Positions 34,579 to 43,734 of a stretch of DNA of 64,000 nt are shown one piece after another. The stretch spans positions 1 through 64,000 of the forward strand of contig CABQIM010000001.1 in the NCBI GenBank assembly GCA_902464375.1. Direction: 5' to 3'. The notes under the pieces are model-generated. The model was not told the origin of the DNA. It searched no databases and worked only from the letters and a program-made list of their open reading frames with translations. The DNA comes from an uncultured bacterium (lineage in GTDB: Bacteria > Cyanobacteriota > Vampirovibrionia > Gastranaerophilales > Gastranaerophilaceae). Position 1 is the stretch's first letter. Each line of letters begins with the position of its first letter. The position numbers were made by a program, and so were the translations under genes.

Positions 34579-35883
34579 ATGAAGAGATTATTTTTAATAA
34601 TATTTTTTCTAATAATAATTCAACCTTCTACACTTGCGATTCAAAATACTCAAAAAGTATACTTAAATCAGGCAATTGAAGCGGCTTTGAATAACAATAT
34701 AGATTTGCAGGCAACAAAACTCAATGGTACAATTGCAAAGAATGAAGTTAAAGCTGCAAATCGCTTACAGAACCCATCGTTTGACGCATTTTATTTTATG
34801 GGCGCAGCAGGAAATGAAGAACCAAAACAGTTTGGACTTAGTGAAAATTTTGAAATTGCAAAAAGAAGTGCGCGCAAAAATCTTGCAAAATCTAACCTTA
34901 AACTCGTTGAGAAAAACATTGATTACACAATATTTGACTTAAAAATGGACGTAAGAGAAGCCTATATAAATCTTGTTGCAGCAAAATCAATACTTTTCAC
35001 TCTCGAGCAGCAGCAAGAGCTCCAAGAAGAATTGTTAAAAATTGCGAAAAATAAAGTAAAAAACAATCACGCTCCTGATATTGATGTTATTCAAGCTGAA
35101 ATTGCGTTAAATCAAATGATAACTCAGGTTAATTCTGCCAGAGTAAATGTAAAAAAAGCACTTGCGGAATTTAACAAAGTAATTAACGATCCGCATGATA
35201 TCCAATACGACAGCATGGACAATATTTTTGATGAAGAAAATAATTACACAGAAATGATGACTCCATCTCCGGAATACACCTTTCCATCATTTGATTCTAT
35301 TCTGCAAAAAGCGCTTTCACACAGATTTGATATTCAAATTGCAAAGCAAGAAATTGATTTAGCAGAAAAGAATCTTACACTTGTTGCAAGACAAAGAATT
35401 CCTGATTTGCAAGTATCCGGCGGATACGCATATCAACTTGGAAGATACAGCAATAGCGGGAATTATAATAACGGAGCGTATATTGGTGCGAGTTTAGTAA
35501 ACTTACCACTGCTTTATAATTTCACACCAGAAATCAAAAATGCCGCAATCAAGCTTGAGCAAGCAGAATTAAAGTACACTTCTGCACAAAATAGAGCAGT
35601 CAAAGATGTTAGCGCTGCATATGAAAGATTTTTAACAGCTGCAGATAACCTTAACCATTATGAGAAGAATATTGTTACAGGCTCTGAAGCTCTAATCGAA
35701 ACAAGTAAAAAGAGTTACGAGGCAGGAAAATCTGATATAACATCATTAATTGTCATGAAACAATCTTATAAATCAATTATAATAGGATATACGCAAGCTC
35801 TTGCCGAATACTATAACAGCTGGACAAACTTCTTGCGAGAAGTTAACGACGAAAACTTTACACTACCTGATAATTTATTATAG
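34579..35883 (+). CDS. TolC-family outer-membrane efflux protein
   Basis: 434 residues with signal peptide MKRLFLIIFFLIIIQPSTLA. The paired helical repeats of the TolC/CusC fold are visible: LNQAIEAALNNNIDLQATKLN near the start of the mature protein and SILQKALSHRFDIQIAKQEIDLAEKNL in the second half. Both are followed by outer-membrane strand-like segments (PSFDAFYFMGAAGNE; DLQVSGGYAYQLGRYSN). It is expected to form a trimeric outer-membrane channel. No adaptor or pump is adjacent except the MFS gene that follows 11 bp later, with which it may work or simply be co-transcribed. Confidence 0.9.
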   Translation: MKRLFLIIFFLIIIQPSTLAIQNTQKVYLNQAIEAALNNNIDLQATKLNGTIAKNEVKAANRLQNPSFDAFYFMGAAGNEEPKQFGLSENFEIAKRSARKNLAKSNLKLVEKNIDYTIFDLKMDVREAYINLVAAKSILFTLEQQQELQEELLKIAKNKVKNNHAPDIDVIQAEIALNQMITQVNSARVNVKKALAEFNKVINDPHDIQYDSMDNIFDEENNYTEMMTPSPEYTFPSFDSILQKALSHRFDIQIAKQEIDLAEKNLTLVARQRIPDLQVSGGYAYQLGRYSNSGNYNNGAYIGASLVNLPLLYNFTPEIKNAAIKLEQAELKYTSAQNRAVKDVSAAYERFLTAADNLNHYEKNIVTGSEALIETSKKSYEAGKSDITSLIVMKQSYKSIIIGYTQALAEYYNSWTNFLREVNDENFTLPDNLL

Positions 35884-35894
35884 AGGAAAATAAA

Positions 35895-37043
35895 ATGAGA
35901 AAAAGTATGTGCCTACTTCCGCTAGCCTTGGGCACATTCGGGCTAGGAATAACAGAATATGTGATGATGGGGATTTTACCTGATACTGCAAAATCTATGC
36001 AGGTAACAATTCCGCAAGCAGGAAATTTTATATCTTTGTATGCACTGGGAGTTGTTGCCGGTTCAATATTACTGGTACTCACTGCCAGAACAAAACCGCT
36101 TAAGACAATTTTAATCTGGCTTATGTCCATATTTACAATCGCAAATTTGTCAACCGCATTTGTAGGAAATTACCACTTATTTTGCCTTACAAGATTTATA
36201 GCAGGACTTCCGCACGGAGCATTCTTTGGAGTAGGTGCAATTTCAGCAGGAAGATTATGTGAAAAAGGAAAGCAAAATTTGGCAGTTGCAATGATGTGTT
36301 CCGGCATGACTGTTGCAAACTTATTAGGAATACCTATCGGAACTTTCATAAGCCACAATTTCACATGGAGAATAATTTTTGTAATTGTCGGATTAATCGG
36401 AGTCGGAATAGTTTATTCTATATGCAAATTTGTTCCATACTTAAAACCACTACCTGACACAGGTTTTAGGGGACAATTCAAGTTTTTAAAAAGCCTTGGA
36501 CCTTGGTTATTGATTGTTGCAGTTATTATGGGCAATGGCGGAATTTTTTGCTGGTACAGTTACATAAATCCGCTACTGGTAAAAATTTCCGGAATACTTC
36601 CACAATTCGTTTCTCTAATAATGATACTTGCTGGCGCTAGCATGTGCGTAGGCAATCTCCTTGGCGGCAAACTTTCTGACAAGTTTTCTCCGGCTAAAGT
36701 TGCAGGGCTAACGCAACTTACAGCTTGCATAGCATTAATTTTGATATTCTTCTTTTCGCATAATCCAATAGTATCTGTAATATTGATGTGCGTTTGCACA
36801 GGCTGTTTGTTTGGAGTGTCAGCACCGCAACAAGTTTTATTGATAGAAAATGCAAAAGGCGGAGAAATGCTTGGTGCATCATTCTCACAAATATCATTCA
36901 ATCTTGGTAACGCAATTGGCGCTTTCGTCGGAGGGATTCCAATCTCACACGGATTAGCTTACAACTACACAGCCATCCCAGGAGCTGTATTTGCATTTAT
37001 TGGGTTTGGAATGTTGTATTATTTCCATAAGAGGTACAATTAA
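35895..37043 (+). CDS. MFS transporter, AraJ-like (DHA1 family)
   Basis: 382-residue, 12-span major facilitator. The N-terminal ALGTFGLGITEYVMMGILPD is the hallmark of the AraJ/YdhP drug-H+ antiporter group; FIAGLPHGAFFGVGAISAG and NLLGIPIGTFIS also match. GAGG precedes the ATG. It begins 11 bp after the TolC-like gene, so it probably belongs to that transcript. Substrate unknown; arabinose or drug efflux are typical annotations. Confidence 0.92.
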   Translation: MRKSMCLLPLALGTFGLGITEYVMMGILPDTAKSMQVTIPQAGNFISLYALGVVAGSILLVLTARTKPLKTILIWLMSIFTIANLSTAFVGNYHLFCLTRFIAGLPHGAFFGVGAISAGRLCEKGKQNLAVAMMCSGMTVANLLGIPIGTFISHNFTWRIIFVIVGLIGVGIVYSICKFVPYLKPLPDTGFRGQFKFLKSLGPWLLIVAVIMGNGGIFCWYSYINPLLVKISGILPQFVSLIMILAGASMCVGNLLGGKLSDKFSPAKVAGLTQLTACIALILIFFFSHNPIVSVILMCVCTGCLFGVSAPQQVLLIENAKGGEMLGASFSQISFNLGNAIGAFVGGIPISHGLAYNYTAIPGAVFAFIGFGMLYYFHKRYN

Positions 37044-37060
37044 AACACCCTTATCTCCTT

Positions 37061-37140
37061 GTTTTGTTTCACCCTCGCCCCTTGTGGGAGAGGGTAGAAT
37101 TTCAAGTTAAGCTATGCGAAACTTAGAAATTCGGGCGAGG
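37061..37140. repeat. Intergenic inverted repeat with CCCTCGCCCC module
   Basis: CACCCTCGCCCC...GAGAGGGTAGAATTTC and later GAAATTCGGGCGAGGGG pair imperfectly across ~80 bp. The module style resembles the CCTCTCC elements elsewhere. No coding capacity. Confidence 0.5.
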
Positions 37141-37190
37141 GGATTAGCCCTCTGGACAAACTTAATTTAATCACTTCAAATTTTTATTTA

Positions 37191-37490
37191 CTAATCAATT
37201 TGAACTTCTTCATTGATTTCGTCAGAAGTAACTGGAGCTTTGTTGTCTTTATATATCCAATACAGATACATATCCAGCAGCAGGAATATCGTATTTAGAA
37301 TATACAACCAGAAAACCCAGTCCATATCATCCAATATTTTATGTGTAATACCGCACAAATATCCTAACAAAATTAACATAGAAAAATGTATGCTCTTTCC
37401 ATGCACACATTTACATCTATAAGTCTTTAGTGCTGCTACAGGCCAGCTTATTCCAAAACATACCATCATTCCGGCTTCAAATACGCTCAT
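37191..37490 (-). CDS. Small membrane protein, SemiSWEET/PQ-loop-like
   Basis: 99 residues with three probable membrane spans. The first span plus WPVAALKTYRCKCVHGKSI follows the pattern of a PQ-loop (PQxxKTxxxKSxxGxS), with Pro-Val in place of Pro-Gln. The second (FSMLILLGYLCGI) and third (WLYILNTIFLLLDMYLYW) complete a SemiSWEET-like triple-helix unit. The tail is acidic. AAGGAG precedes the ATG. Such proteins dimerise to move sugars or act as cargo receptors; function here is inferred from topology only. Confidence 0.65.
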   Translation of the reverse strand: MSVFEAGMMVCFGISWPVAALKTYRCKCVHGKSIHFSMLILLGYLCGITHKILDDMDWVFWLYILNTIFLLLDMYLYWIYKDNKAPVTSDEINEEVQID

Positions 37491-37613
37491 TTTATTTCTC
37501 CTTCATACTGTAATTATTTTAAAGCGTATGCAGACAAAAAGTAAAATACCAAAAAGTTATAAAAATTATAACTTTTCGGTATAATACACACAAGTTTTTA
37601 TCAAATGATATCT

Positions 37614-40568
37614 CTACCAAACTTTTTTCACTTGAAAATACTTTTTACCATTTTTAGTAGATTTTATTACATCCATAATGATATCATCCATAACCTCTAA
37701 ATCGGCTTTCTTTTCTGTAGACAATGACCTCTTCCATTTTTTTAGAGCATTTCTAAAGTCATCACCATCTACCATGCATTCATCAGTTCCAATAAGTTTA
37801 GAGTATTTTTTCGTGAACCATTTATTAAATTCTTTGTAACCGTCAGTAATCATATCTGATACAATTTGTGCATTTGTTAAAATGACATCCATATCTTTGA
37901 ATACGTTTTCGTTGTACTTTCCGGATTTAATACCTACCGCATTAGAAATTTTACCGGTATTATAGCCTAATCCAAAGTATTCAATACCACGTTTTGCAGC
38001 TCCTGCAGCTTGTGCCAAGTCTGAAGAAATTCCGCTTGAACCATCCATATTGAAGAATGCTTTTTCACAAGAATATCCGCCATACGCACAAACGATACTT
38101 GTAAATAATGCTTCAAACGGCAAGTCGGAATTTTCTTTTCTATTTTCGAACACAGCTCCTAAGAAGTTACCACGTGGATCAAGAGTTATGAAGTTAACTT
38201 CATGTGATTGGTGCCAAGGTTCACCTTTTCTTGCTAATATATCACCCATTACTTCTAAGTTAGTAGCGTGACCACATTCGTGAGAAGTTGTTGCACGTTT
38301 GTTATAATCAGGCATTTCCGGATGAGAGGTTCTTCCTGTTGAAAGCTGTAAATATGCTTCAATAAAATCGCCCATAGAAGCTTTGTCTTTGCCACGTTCA
38401 TACATGATTTGTTTTGTTTTATCAACCAAAGATTTGATTTCTACAAATGACATATACTCTGTCATCTTTACAAGTTTATCTACCATATGATTGAAATCTT
38501 CATCTTTTTTACATTCTACAGGCAAATTAGTATCTTTTATTCTGTTTGCAAGAATTTCACGTCTGGCTTTTTTATTAAAAGCAGGAGAATCTACTACTAT
38601 AGATTGGCTAAAGCCTCTTGCAACCATTGGGATTGCATCTGCATAGTATTCGTCAGTAGAACCAATTACTACAATGTTAACATCCTCGTTTACTGCTTTT
38701 TCCATTTCAGTAGTCAATTGTGACATAGCTTGTTTATACCCAGGGAGATAAGGTCCTGAGAACGCAAATTGTTCAAAATCACTTACATACAAAATGGCAG
38801 TTTTATAAGGGTTCTGTCTTGCAGCTTTTTTAGCTTCAGAGAAAACTCTTTTCATTGCATTTTTAGGGGTTTCTACGATGTGATTATCTTCGTCCCTTTC
38901 AGAATCAGCAAAGTCTGCAGTATTAATAGAAACAAACGGAACTTTTGCTTCTCCGGCAATTGTTTCTGCTGTATATTTTCTACCGGAACCTGCTTCCGGA
39001 TCACGAGAATAAATCACAATACCTCTTGTTCCGATATTACCGGTCTTAATTTGTCTGATTATAGCCTCAATATCCTTTTTAGTTGTTTCTTTACCATACA
39101 TTCTATCTAAAGTTTTGCCGGTATCATAAACAACACCTTGTTTTTGAGAACTTTTATCAAATAATTCATAGGCAATTTGAGCAAACTCATCTACATCTCC
39201 GCTTGCTATTTCTTGTTTTTGATTTCCGTAATAAGAAGAAATTCTTTTCATCAAATCCAAAGCTTTATCCGGAAATACACCTTGCATATTTGCAGCGTGG
39301 AAAATTACTCTGTCTTTTGCTTCTTTTGAGAAAGGTGTTTTTATATCCTTTAACATATCATCAGTGATGATTTCTTTTGCTTCATAAGTTTGAATAGGTG
39401 GAATTGAATATGTCAAATAGTTTTTGAACATTGCACCTAAACTTGGATCATTTACAAGTTTGTAATATACATCATTACTGTAGCAAAGGACTAATTTTAT
39501 ACCATCATCTTTGCTGTTTATAATTTGAGATAATCTCACAACACCTGCTATTTCATCCTTCTCATTTGTTGCTTGAGAATTTACAAGTAATTGATCCATA
39601 TTTACAGTGATAATTTTATTTTCTTCCGGTGTACTTTCTTTTATCATCTCAATTTCTTTTAACAAACCTACATCGTTGATTGAGTCTGACATAGTAAAGA
39701 ATATTGTATTTTCTTGGTTAAAGTTTCCGTATTTTTGAGCATTAACAGTTTCAATAAGACTCGCTACTAATCTATCAGCTTCTTTTTTATCTTCAAATGT
39801 AACATTCAAATTTGAGCCAAGAGCAAGTTTATTCCAAACGTCAATTGCTCTTTTATCATAAGCTGGCATATAATCTTTGTTAATTTCTTCTGTAGTCTTG
39901 TAGAATGTGTAACTTTGCATATCTTCTAAGAAAGATACCGGATATTTTGTTCCATCCGCAGATATTGTGTTAAACGCTGTACCAAGTAACATGTACGAAT
40001 CCAGATAAGGAGTGTTAAGTTCTCTTAATTTTTTGTCAAATTTATCTGATAACTTAATATTACCATCAGATTCAACTGTTGGCATTGCTTTTATAGCTTC
40101 GGCATTATTTTCTTGTAAATCTTGCATTGCGCCAAATAAATAATCTCTGGAATTTTCTGTTTCCATCATATTTTTGCCGGAATATTGTTTTGCTAATTTT
40201 GTCATAGCAGACAAATCTTCTACACCACCGCTTTCAATAAGTTCCTTTGGTAAATCTTTTGCCAGATTTACTGTATGTTGAATTTCAGCCTCTATAACGT
40301 GTTCCGGAGTAATTTCACCATGTCCTAATGTTATAGCAATATCCTTTGCATCATTTAATATTTCCTTAGCATCATCCGTAAAATTCAAATCGGTTTTATC
40401 TTCACTTGCTCTAAAAGTTATATAGCTCTTTGGCACACCGGATAATTCTGTATTATTTGGGTTTGTAACCGTATTTGCTGTATTTTTGGTATCACGTAAC
40501 TTTGTAAAAGACCTTTTGTATGCAGGTATTTTTGCTGTTGCATCTGCTGAATTAATTCCTAATATCAC
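37614..40568 (-). CDS. Clp/FtsH chimeric zinc protease with degenerate AAA domains
   Basis: 984 residues, GTG start with AAGGAG upstream. Order: N-terminal tail with ITFRA (50-54); Clp_N-like repeats (~61-200, e.g. LNFTDDAKEILNDAKD...GHGEITPEHVIEAEI); a Clp D1-like region (~285-450, including VNMDQLLVNSQ, LCYSNDVYYKLVNDPSLGAMF and FPDKALDLMKRIS) with no Walker A; an FtsH-type AAA domain (~510-680) where GTGKT is replaced by GSGRK (527-531) and the Walker B Asp by Ser596 (YVSDFE); then a peptidase M41 domain (~750-960) with intact HECGH (763-767) and SSDLAQAA (Asp850). No membrane span. It is probably a zinc protease with a non-hydrolysing or weak ATPase part. Confidence 0.85.
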   Translation of the reverse strand: MILGINSADATAKIPAYKRSFTKLRDTKNTANTVTNPNNTELSGVPKSYITFRASEDKTDLNFTDDAKEILNDAKDIAITLGHGEITPEHVIEAEIQHTVNLAKDLPKELIESGGVEDLSAMTKLAKQYSGKNMMETENSRDYLFGAMQDLQENNAEAIKAMPTVESDGNIKLSDKFDKKLRELNTPYLDSYMLLGTAFNTISADGTKYPVSFLEDMQSYTFYKTTEEINKDYMPAYDKRAIDVWNKLALGSNLNVTFEDKKEADRLVASLIETVNAQKYGNFNQENTIFFTMSDSINDVGLLKEIEMIKESTPEENKIITVNMDQLLVNSQATNEKDEIAGVVRLSQIINSKDDGIKLVLCYSNDVYYKLVNDPSLGAMFKNYLTYSIPPIQTYEAKEIITDDMLKDIKTPFSKEAKDRVIFHAANMQGVFPDKALDLMKRISSYYGNQKQEIASGDVDEFAQIAYELFDKSSQKQGVVYDTGKTLDRMYGKETTKKDIEAIIRQIKTGNIGTRGIVIYSRDPEAGSGRKYTAETIAGEAKVPFVSINTADFADSERDEDNHIVETPKNAMKRVFSEAKKAARQNPYKTAILYVSDFEQFAFSGPYLPGYKQAMSQLTTEMEKAVNEDVNIVVIGSTDEYYADAIPMVARGFSQSIVVDSPAFNKKARREILANRIKDTNLPVECKKDEDFNHMVDKLVKMTEYMSFVEIKSLVDKTKQIMYERGKDKASMGDFIEAYLQLSTGRTSHPEMPDYNKRATTSHECGHATNLEVMGDILARKGEPWHQSHEVNFITLDPRGNFLGAVFENRKENSDLPFEALFTSIVCAYGGYSCEKAFFNMDGSSGISSDLAQAAGAAKRGIEYFGLGYNTGKISNAVGIKSGKYNENVFKDMDVILTNAQIVSDMITDGYKEFNKWFTKKYSKLIGTDECMVDGDDFRNALKKWKRSLSTEKKADLEVMDDIIMDVIKSTKNGKKYFQVKKVW

Positions 40569-40674
40569 TTTGTAATTCTCCTTAATCTATGTTATGTTAA
40601 GGTACCTAATTTTATTTTTTGCTATTTAGCTTAAAAAAAATTTACAATTAGTAATAGTTACTTTTTTAAATTTG

Positions 40675-40688
40675 TTACATGATATAAT
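40675..40688 (+). promoter_or_regulatory. Extended -10 promoter TTACATGATATAAT
   Basis: TGATATAAT extended -10 preceded by TTACA, 32 bp before the ssb ATG. It matches the promoter layout at 30338. Confidence 0.7.
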
Positions 40689-40720
40689 GTATTTATTATT
40701 TTGATAAGGAGAAAATATTA

Positions 40721-41050
40721 ATGAATACAGCAACTATCGTAGGCAGAGCAGGACAAGATGCTGAAATCAAATATTTTGAATCAGGAAAAGTTAAAACGAA
40801 TTTTTCTTTAGCCGTTGGCAGATGGGATTCAAAAACAAAAGAAGAAGTTACAGACTGGTTTAATATTGAAGTTTGGGACAAACAAGCTGAATTTGCCGGC
40901 GAATACATAAAAAAAGGTCGTCAAGTTGCTGTAGATGGTAGAATTTCTATCAGCAAATGGACTGATCAATCAGGCGAAGAAAGAGAAAGATTCTTGATTG
41001 TAGCAAACACAGTAAGATTATTAGGTTCTAAAAGAGACGCAGAACAATGA
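40721..41050 (+). CDS. ssb: Single-stranded DNA-binding protein
   Basis: 109-residue OB-fold protein with the usual SSB order: MNTATIVGRAGQDAEIKYFESGKVKTNFSLAV, WFNIEVWDKQAEFAGEYIKKG, QVAVDGRISISKWTD and FLIVANTVRLLGSK. It lacks the long Gly-rich linker and the acidic DDIPF-type tail, so it resembles the short cyanobacterial SSBs and may not recruit partners through a C-terminal tip. AAGGAG precedes the ATG. The stop overlaps the start of the kinase gene (ATGA), an unusual operon partner. Confidence 0.93.
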   Translation: MNTATIVGRAGQDAEIKYFESGKVKTNFSLAVGRWDSKTKEEVTDWFNIEVWDKQAEFAGEYIKKGRQVAVDGRISISKWTDQSGEERERFLIVANTVRLLGSKRDAEQ

Positions 41051-42351
41051 TATTTTCTGACATAGTTGGAATAGTTGCGGACGATTTAACAGGCGCAAAC
41101 GATACAGCGCTCCAATTTCACTTGGGAGGAGCTAATACAGAAATCTTGCTTAATCAGGATTACATTCCTAACAAAAAGCAAGAAACTGAAGTCTGGGCAG
41201 TTTCTACAGAATCAAGAAACATTCCGGCTAATCAAGCTGTTGAAAACGTCAAAAAAGCACTTAAATCTTTCCAAGAGAATTTCTCGTTTGAATATTATTA
41301 TAAAAAAATAGATTCAACAATGCGTGGAAACATTGCGCCGGAAACGCTTACTATGATAAATATTCTTGAATACGATGCAGCAATAATCATGCCGGCATTT
41401 CCACAAGAAGGAAGAATTACAGTTGGCGGTTATCACCTGCTTAAAGGTGTACCTTTAGGACGCACAGAAATGGCAATGGATCCGCATTCTCCAATTTTAG
41501 AATCCCACATTCCAACACTACTAAGATCTCAATTAGAAGAAAAAGATAGAGATATTGTAGGAATTGTTGATTTGAAAACCGTTATGAACGGCGCAGGTCC
41601 AATCTTAATTAAGATTAATGAATTGTTAAAAGAAGGTAAAAAACTTATCGTAGCTGATGCAGTGTCTATTACAGATATTGAGCAATTAGCTTTAGCGATA
41701 AAAAAATGCGAGAAAAAGCTTTTACCTACCGGAACTGCAGCCGGAGCTCAAGTGGTTGGTAAATGTTGGCTTTCAGGTATAGAAAGAGAACGTGAACCAA
41801 TAAAATTAGAAAAATTGCCTAAATTCATAGTATCAGGTACAGCCACAAATATTACAGCAGAGCAAATCACAAAGCTCGAAAATTCTGATGATTATAATGA
41901 CATTAATTTTATAGCATTAGAAACATCCGATATTCTTGATGGCGTTGACAATGATATAGTAGAGAGAATTGTAACCAATCTAAGAAGCGGTGTGACAGTA
42001 ACAGTTCACACTTCACACCTGATAGCAAATTTCGACGGATTTTCTGACGATTCATTTAACGCAGAGCTTACAAAAGACAAGCTTGCAAGCATGATTACAG
42101 ATTATTTAGCAGCACTCACCAAAAGAGTCTTAGCCCAAATCAATGTTGTACTAATAACTCTTGGCGGTGAAACATCTTACAAATGCTGCAAAGCTATTAA
42201 TACAAACGAGCTCCGTCTGATGGACGAAGTTGCACCCGCAATTTCATTATGTTCTGATGAAAACGGCAGATGGATTGTTACAAAATCAGGGAATTTAGGT
42301 AACACAAGAACTTTAATAGAAATTTTGGATTATTTTAAACATCATGAGTAA
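41047..42351 (+). CDS. Four-carbon acid sugar kinase (OtnK/DtnK, former DUF1537)
   Basis: 434 residues. ATP-dependent kinase of four-carbon acid sugars such as D-threonate or D-erythronate. N-terminal IVADDLTGANDTALQF and YKKIDSTMRGNIAPE fit the substrate domain; VSGTATNITAEQITKL and LITLGGETSYKCCKAI fit the nucleotide-binding domain. It overlaps ssb by 4 bp upstream and pdxA by 8 bp downstream. The kinase plus PdxA2-type dehydrogenase pair is the known core of threonate/erythronate catabolism; an aldolase-like third enzyme is not seen here. Confidence 0.9.
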   Translation: MIFSDIVGIVADDLTGANDTALQFHLGGANTEILLNQDYIPNKKQETEVWAVSTESRNIPANQAVENVKKALKSFQENFSFEYYYKKIDSTMRGNIAPETLTMINILEYDAAIIMPAFPQEGRITVGGYHLLKGVPLGRTEMAMDPHSPILESHIPTLLRSQLEEKDRDIVGIVDLKTVMNGAGPILIKINELLKEGKKLIVADAVSITDIEQLALAIKKCEKKLLPTGTAAGAQVVGKCWLSGIEREREPIKLEKLPKFIVSGTATNITAEQITKLENSDDYNDINFIALETSDILDGVDNDIVERIVTNLRSGVTVTVHTSHLIANFDGFSDDSFNAELTKDKLASMITDYLAALTKRVLAQINVVLITLGGETSYKCCKAINTNELRLMDEVAPAISLCSDENGRWIVTKSGNLGNTRTLIEILDYFKHHE

Positions 42352-43279
42352 TTACGCAAACAAAATTGTTATAACAACCGGTGACCCAAACGGTATTGGC
42401 GCCGAAGTCACTATAAAAGCGCTTAATTTAATGAACTTGCCAGCTAGAGATATTGTAATAATTTCTAACTCAAAGGTTTTGAACACATACGGTTCTCTCC
42501 AAAACAATTATGAAATGATAGAAATTGATTATCCAAACAAAGTTATTCCGGGAGAAGTGTCAGCAGAAGCCGGAGAATTTGCGTTCAGAGCGCTAGAAAA
42601 AGCTTGTGAATTAAATCCAAAGTTTATCGTAACAGCGCCAACATCTAAAGAAGCAATGAATCTTGCAGGACATCACTACAAAGGACAAACCGAGATTTTA
42701 GAACATTTTCTTGCGCACGATGGACAAAAAGCTGAAATGTTATTTGTATCAAAAGATTTTAGAGTTCTTCTTTTAACACGCCATTGCGCCCTTAAAGATG
42801 TTAGTGATTTTATTACAAAAGAGCTTTTAATCGAAAAAACAGAACGCTTAAGAAGCTTTTTCCAAAATAAATTAATGATAAAGAAGCCAAATTTTGCACT
42901 CTGTGCCCTGAATCCGCATGCCGGAGAACACGGTGTTATAGGAACAGAAGAAGACGAAAAAATCTTACCGGCAATAGAAGCCGTACGCAAGCGCGGAATT
43001 AACATTACAAATCCGCTACCGGCTGACACGCTTTTTGTAAAAGCTGTTCAAAGTTATTTGCGTGGAGAAAAACAGATGTATGATTGCTACATAGCTTGCT
43101 ACCACGATCAAGGTTTAATTCCAATAAAAGCCGTAGCCTCTGAAAAAACAGTAAATATGACAATAGGACTTGACATAATAAGAACATCTCCTAGTCATGG
43201 TACAGCGTTTGACATCGCTGGAAAGAATCTGGCTAACCCCGAATCAATGATTGAAGCCATCAAATATTGCCTCTACTAG
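42344..43279 (+). CDS. pdxA: 4-hydroxythreonine-4-phosphate dehydrogenase family (PdxA/PdxA2)
   Basis: 311-residue NAD-dependent dehydrogenase. N-terminal ITTGDPNGIGAEVTIKAL, TAPTSKEAMNLAGHHYKGQTE with a metal-binding His, CALNPHAGEHGVIGTEE, NPLPADTLF, and YDCYIACYHDQGLIPIKA all match PdxA. Adjacent to a four-carbon acid sugar kinase it is more likely the PdxA2 that oxidises 4-phospho-threonate/erythronate, but a role in PLP synthesis cannot be excluded. Last gene of the ssb operon; repeats follow directly. Confidence 0.9.
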   Translation: MSNYANKIVITTGDPNGIGAEVTIKALNLMNLPARDIVIISNSKVLNTYGSLQNNYEMIEIDYPNKVIPGEVSAEAGEFAFRALEKACELNPKFIVTAPTSKEAMNLAGHHYKGQTEILEHFLAHDGQKAEMLFVSKDFRVLLLTRHCALKDVSDFITKELLIEKTERLRSFFQNKLMIKKPNFALCALNPHAGEHGVIGTEEDEKILPAIEAVRKRGINITNPLPADTLFVKAVQSYLRGEKQMYDCYIACYHDQGLIPIKAVASEKTVNMTIGLDIIRTSPSHGTAFDIAGKNLANPESMIEAIKYCLY

Positions 43280-43283
43280 GTGC

Positions 43284-43605
43284 TACGCACGTAGACATTG
43301 GGTCGGCTGCTTAGTGGTAATTACAAGATTATTTTATAGCTACTAGCTCCGCCTCGAAGTGAACTTACAAGATTGATGTTGTATTTACCTACGCACGTAG
43401 ACATTGGGTCGGCTGCTTAGTGGTAATTACAAGATTATTTTATAGCTACTGGCTTCGCCTCAAAGTAGGACTACAAGATTGATGTTGTATTTACCTACGC
43501 ACGTAGACACAATTATCGGCTCCTTGGTAGTAAATTACTGATTTGTATTAAAATCGAAGTGAACTTACAAGATTGATGTTGTATTTACCCCCACACGTAG
43601 ACACA
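43284..43605. repeat. Tandem array of ~106-bp units, inverted relative of the 141-bp array
   Basis: Units start at 43284, 43390, 43496 and 43590 (periods 106, 106, 94). Units 1 and 2 carry ATTGGGTCGGCTGC and CTACT(A/G)GCT(C/T)CGCCTC; unit 3 is diverged and unit 4 partial. ATTGGGTCGGCTGC is the exact complement of GCAGCCGACCCAAT in the 141-bp array. The array starts 4 bp after the pdxA stop. The rest of 43280-43905 holds a short CGCCCCTTGCGG module and another dispersed repeat. Confidence 0.88.
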
Positions 43606-43734
43606 AACATTTCTCCTTCGCCCCTTGCGGAAGAGGGATGGGATGAGGTGTACTACATACGTTGATATTTGGTCATAAATTAAAAATGGAAAGTTGTTTT
43701 TAAAACCAACTACTTTTTATCTACCAATTTGCCA

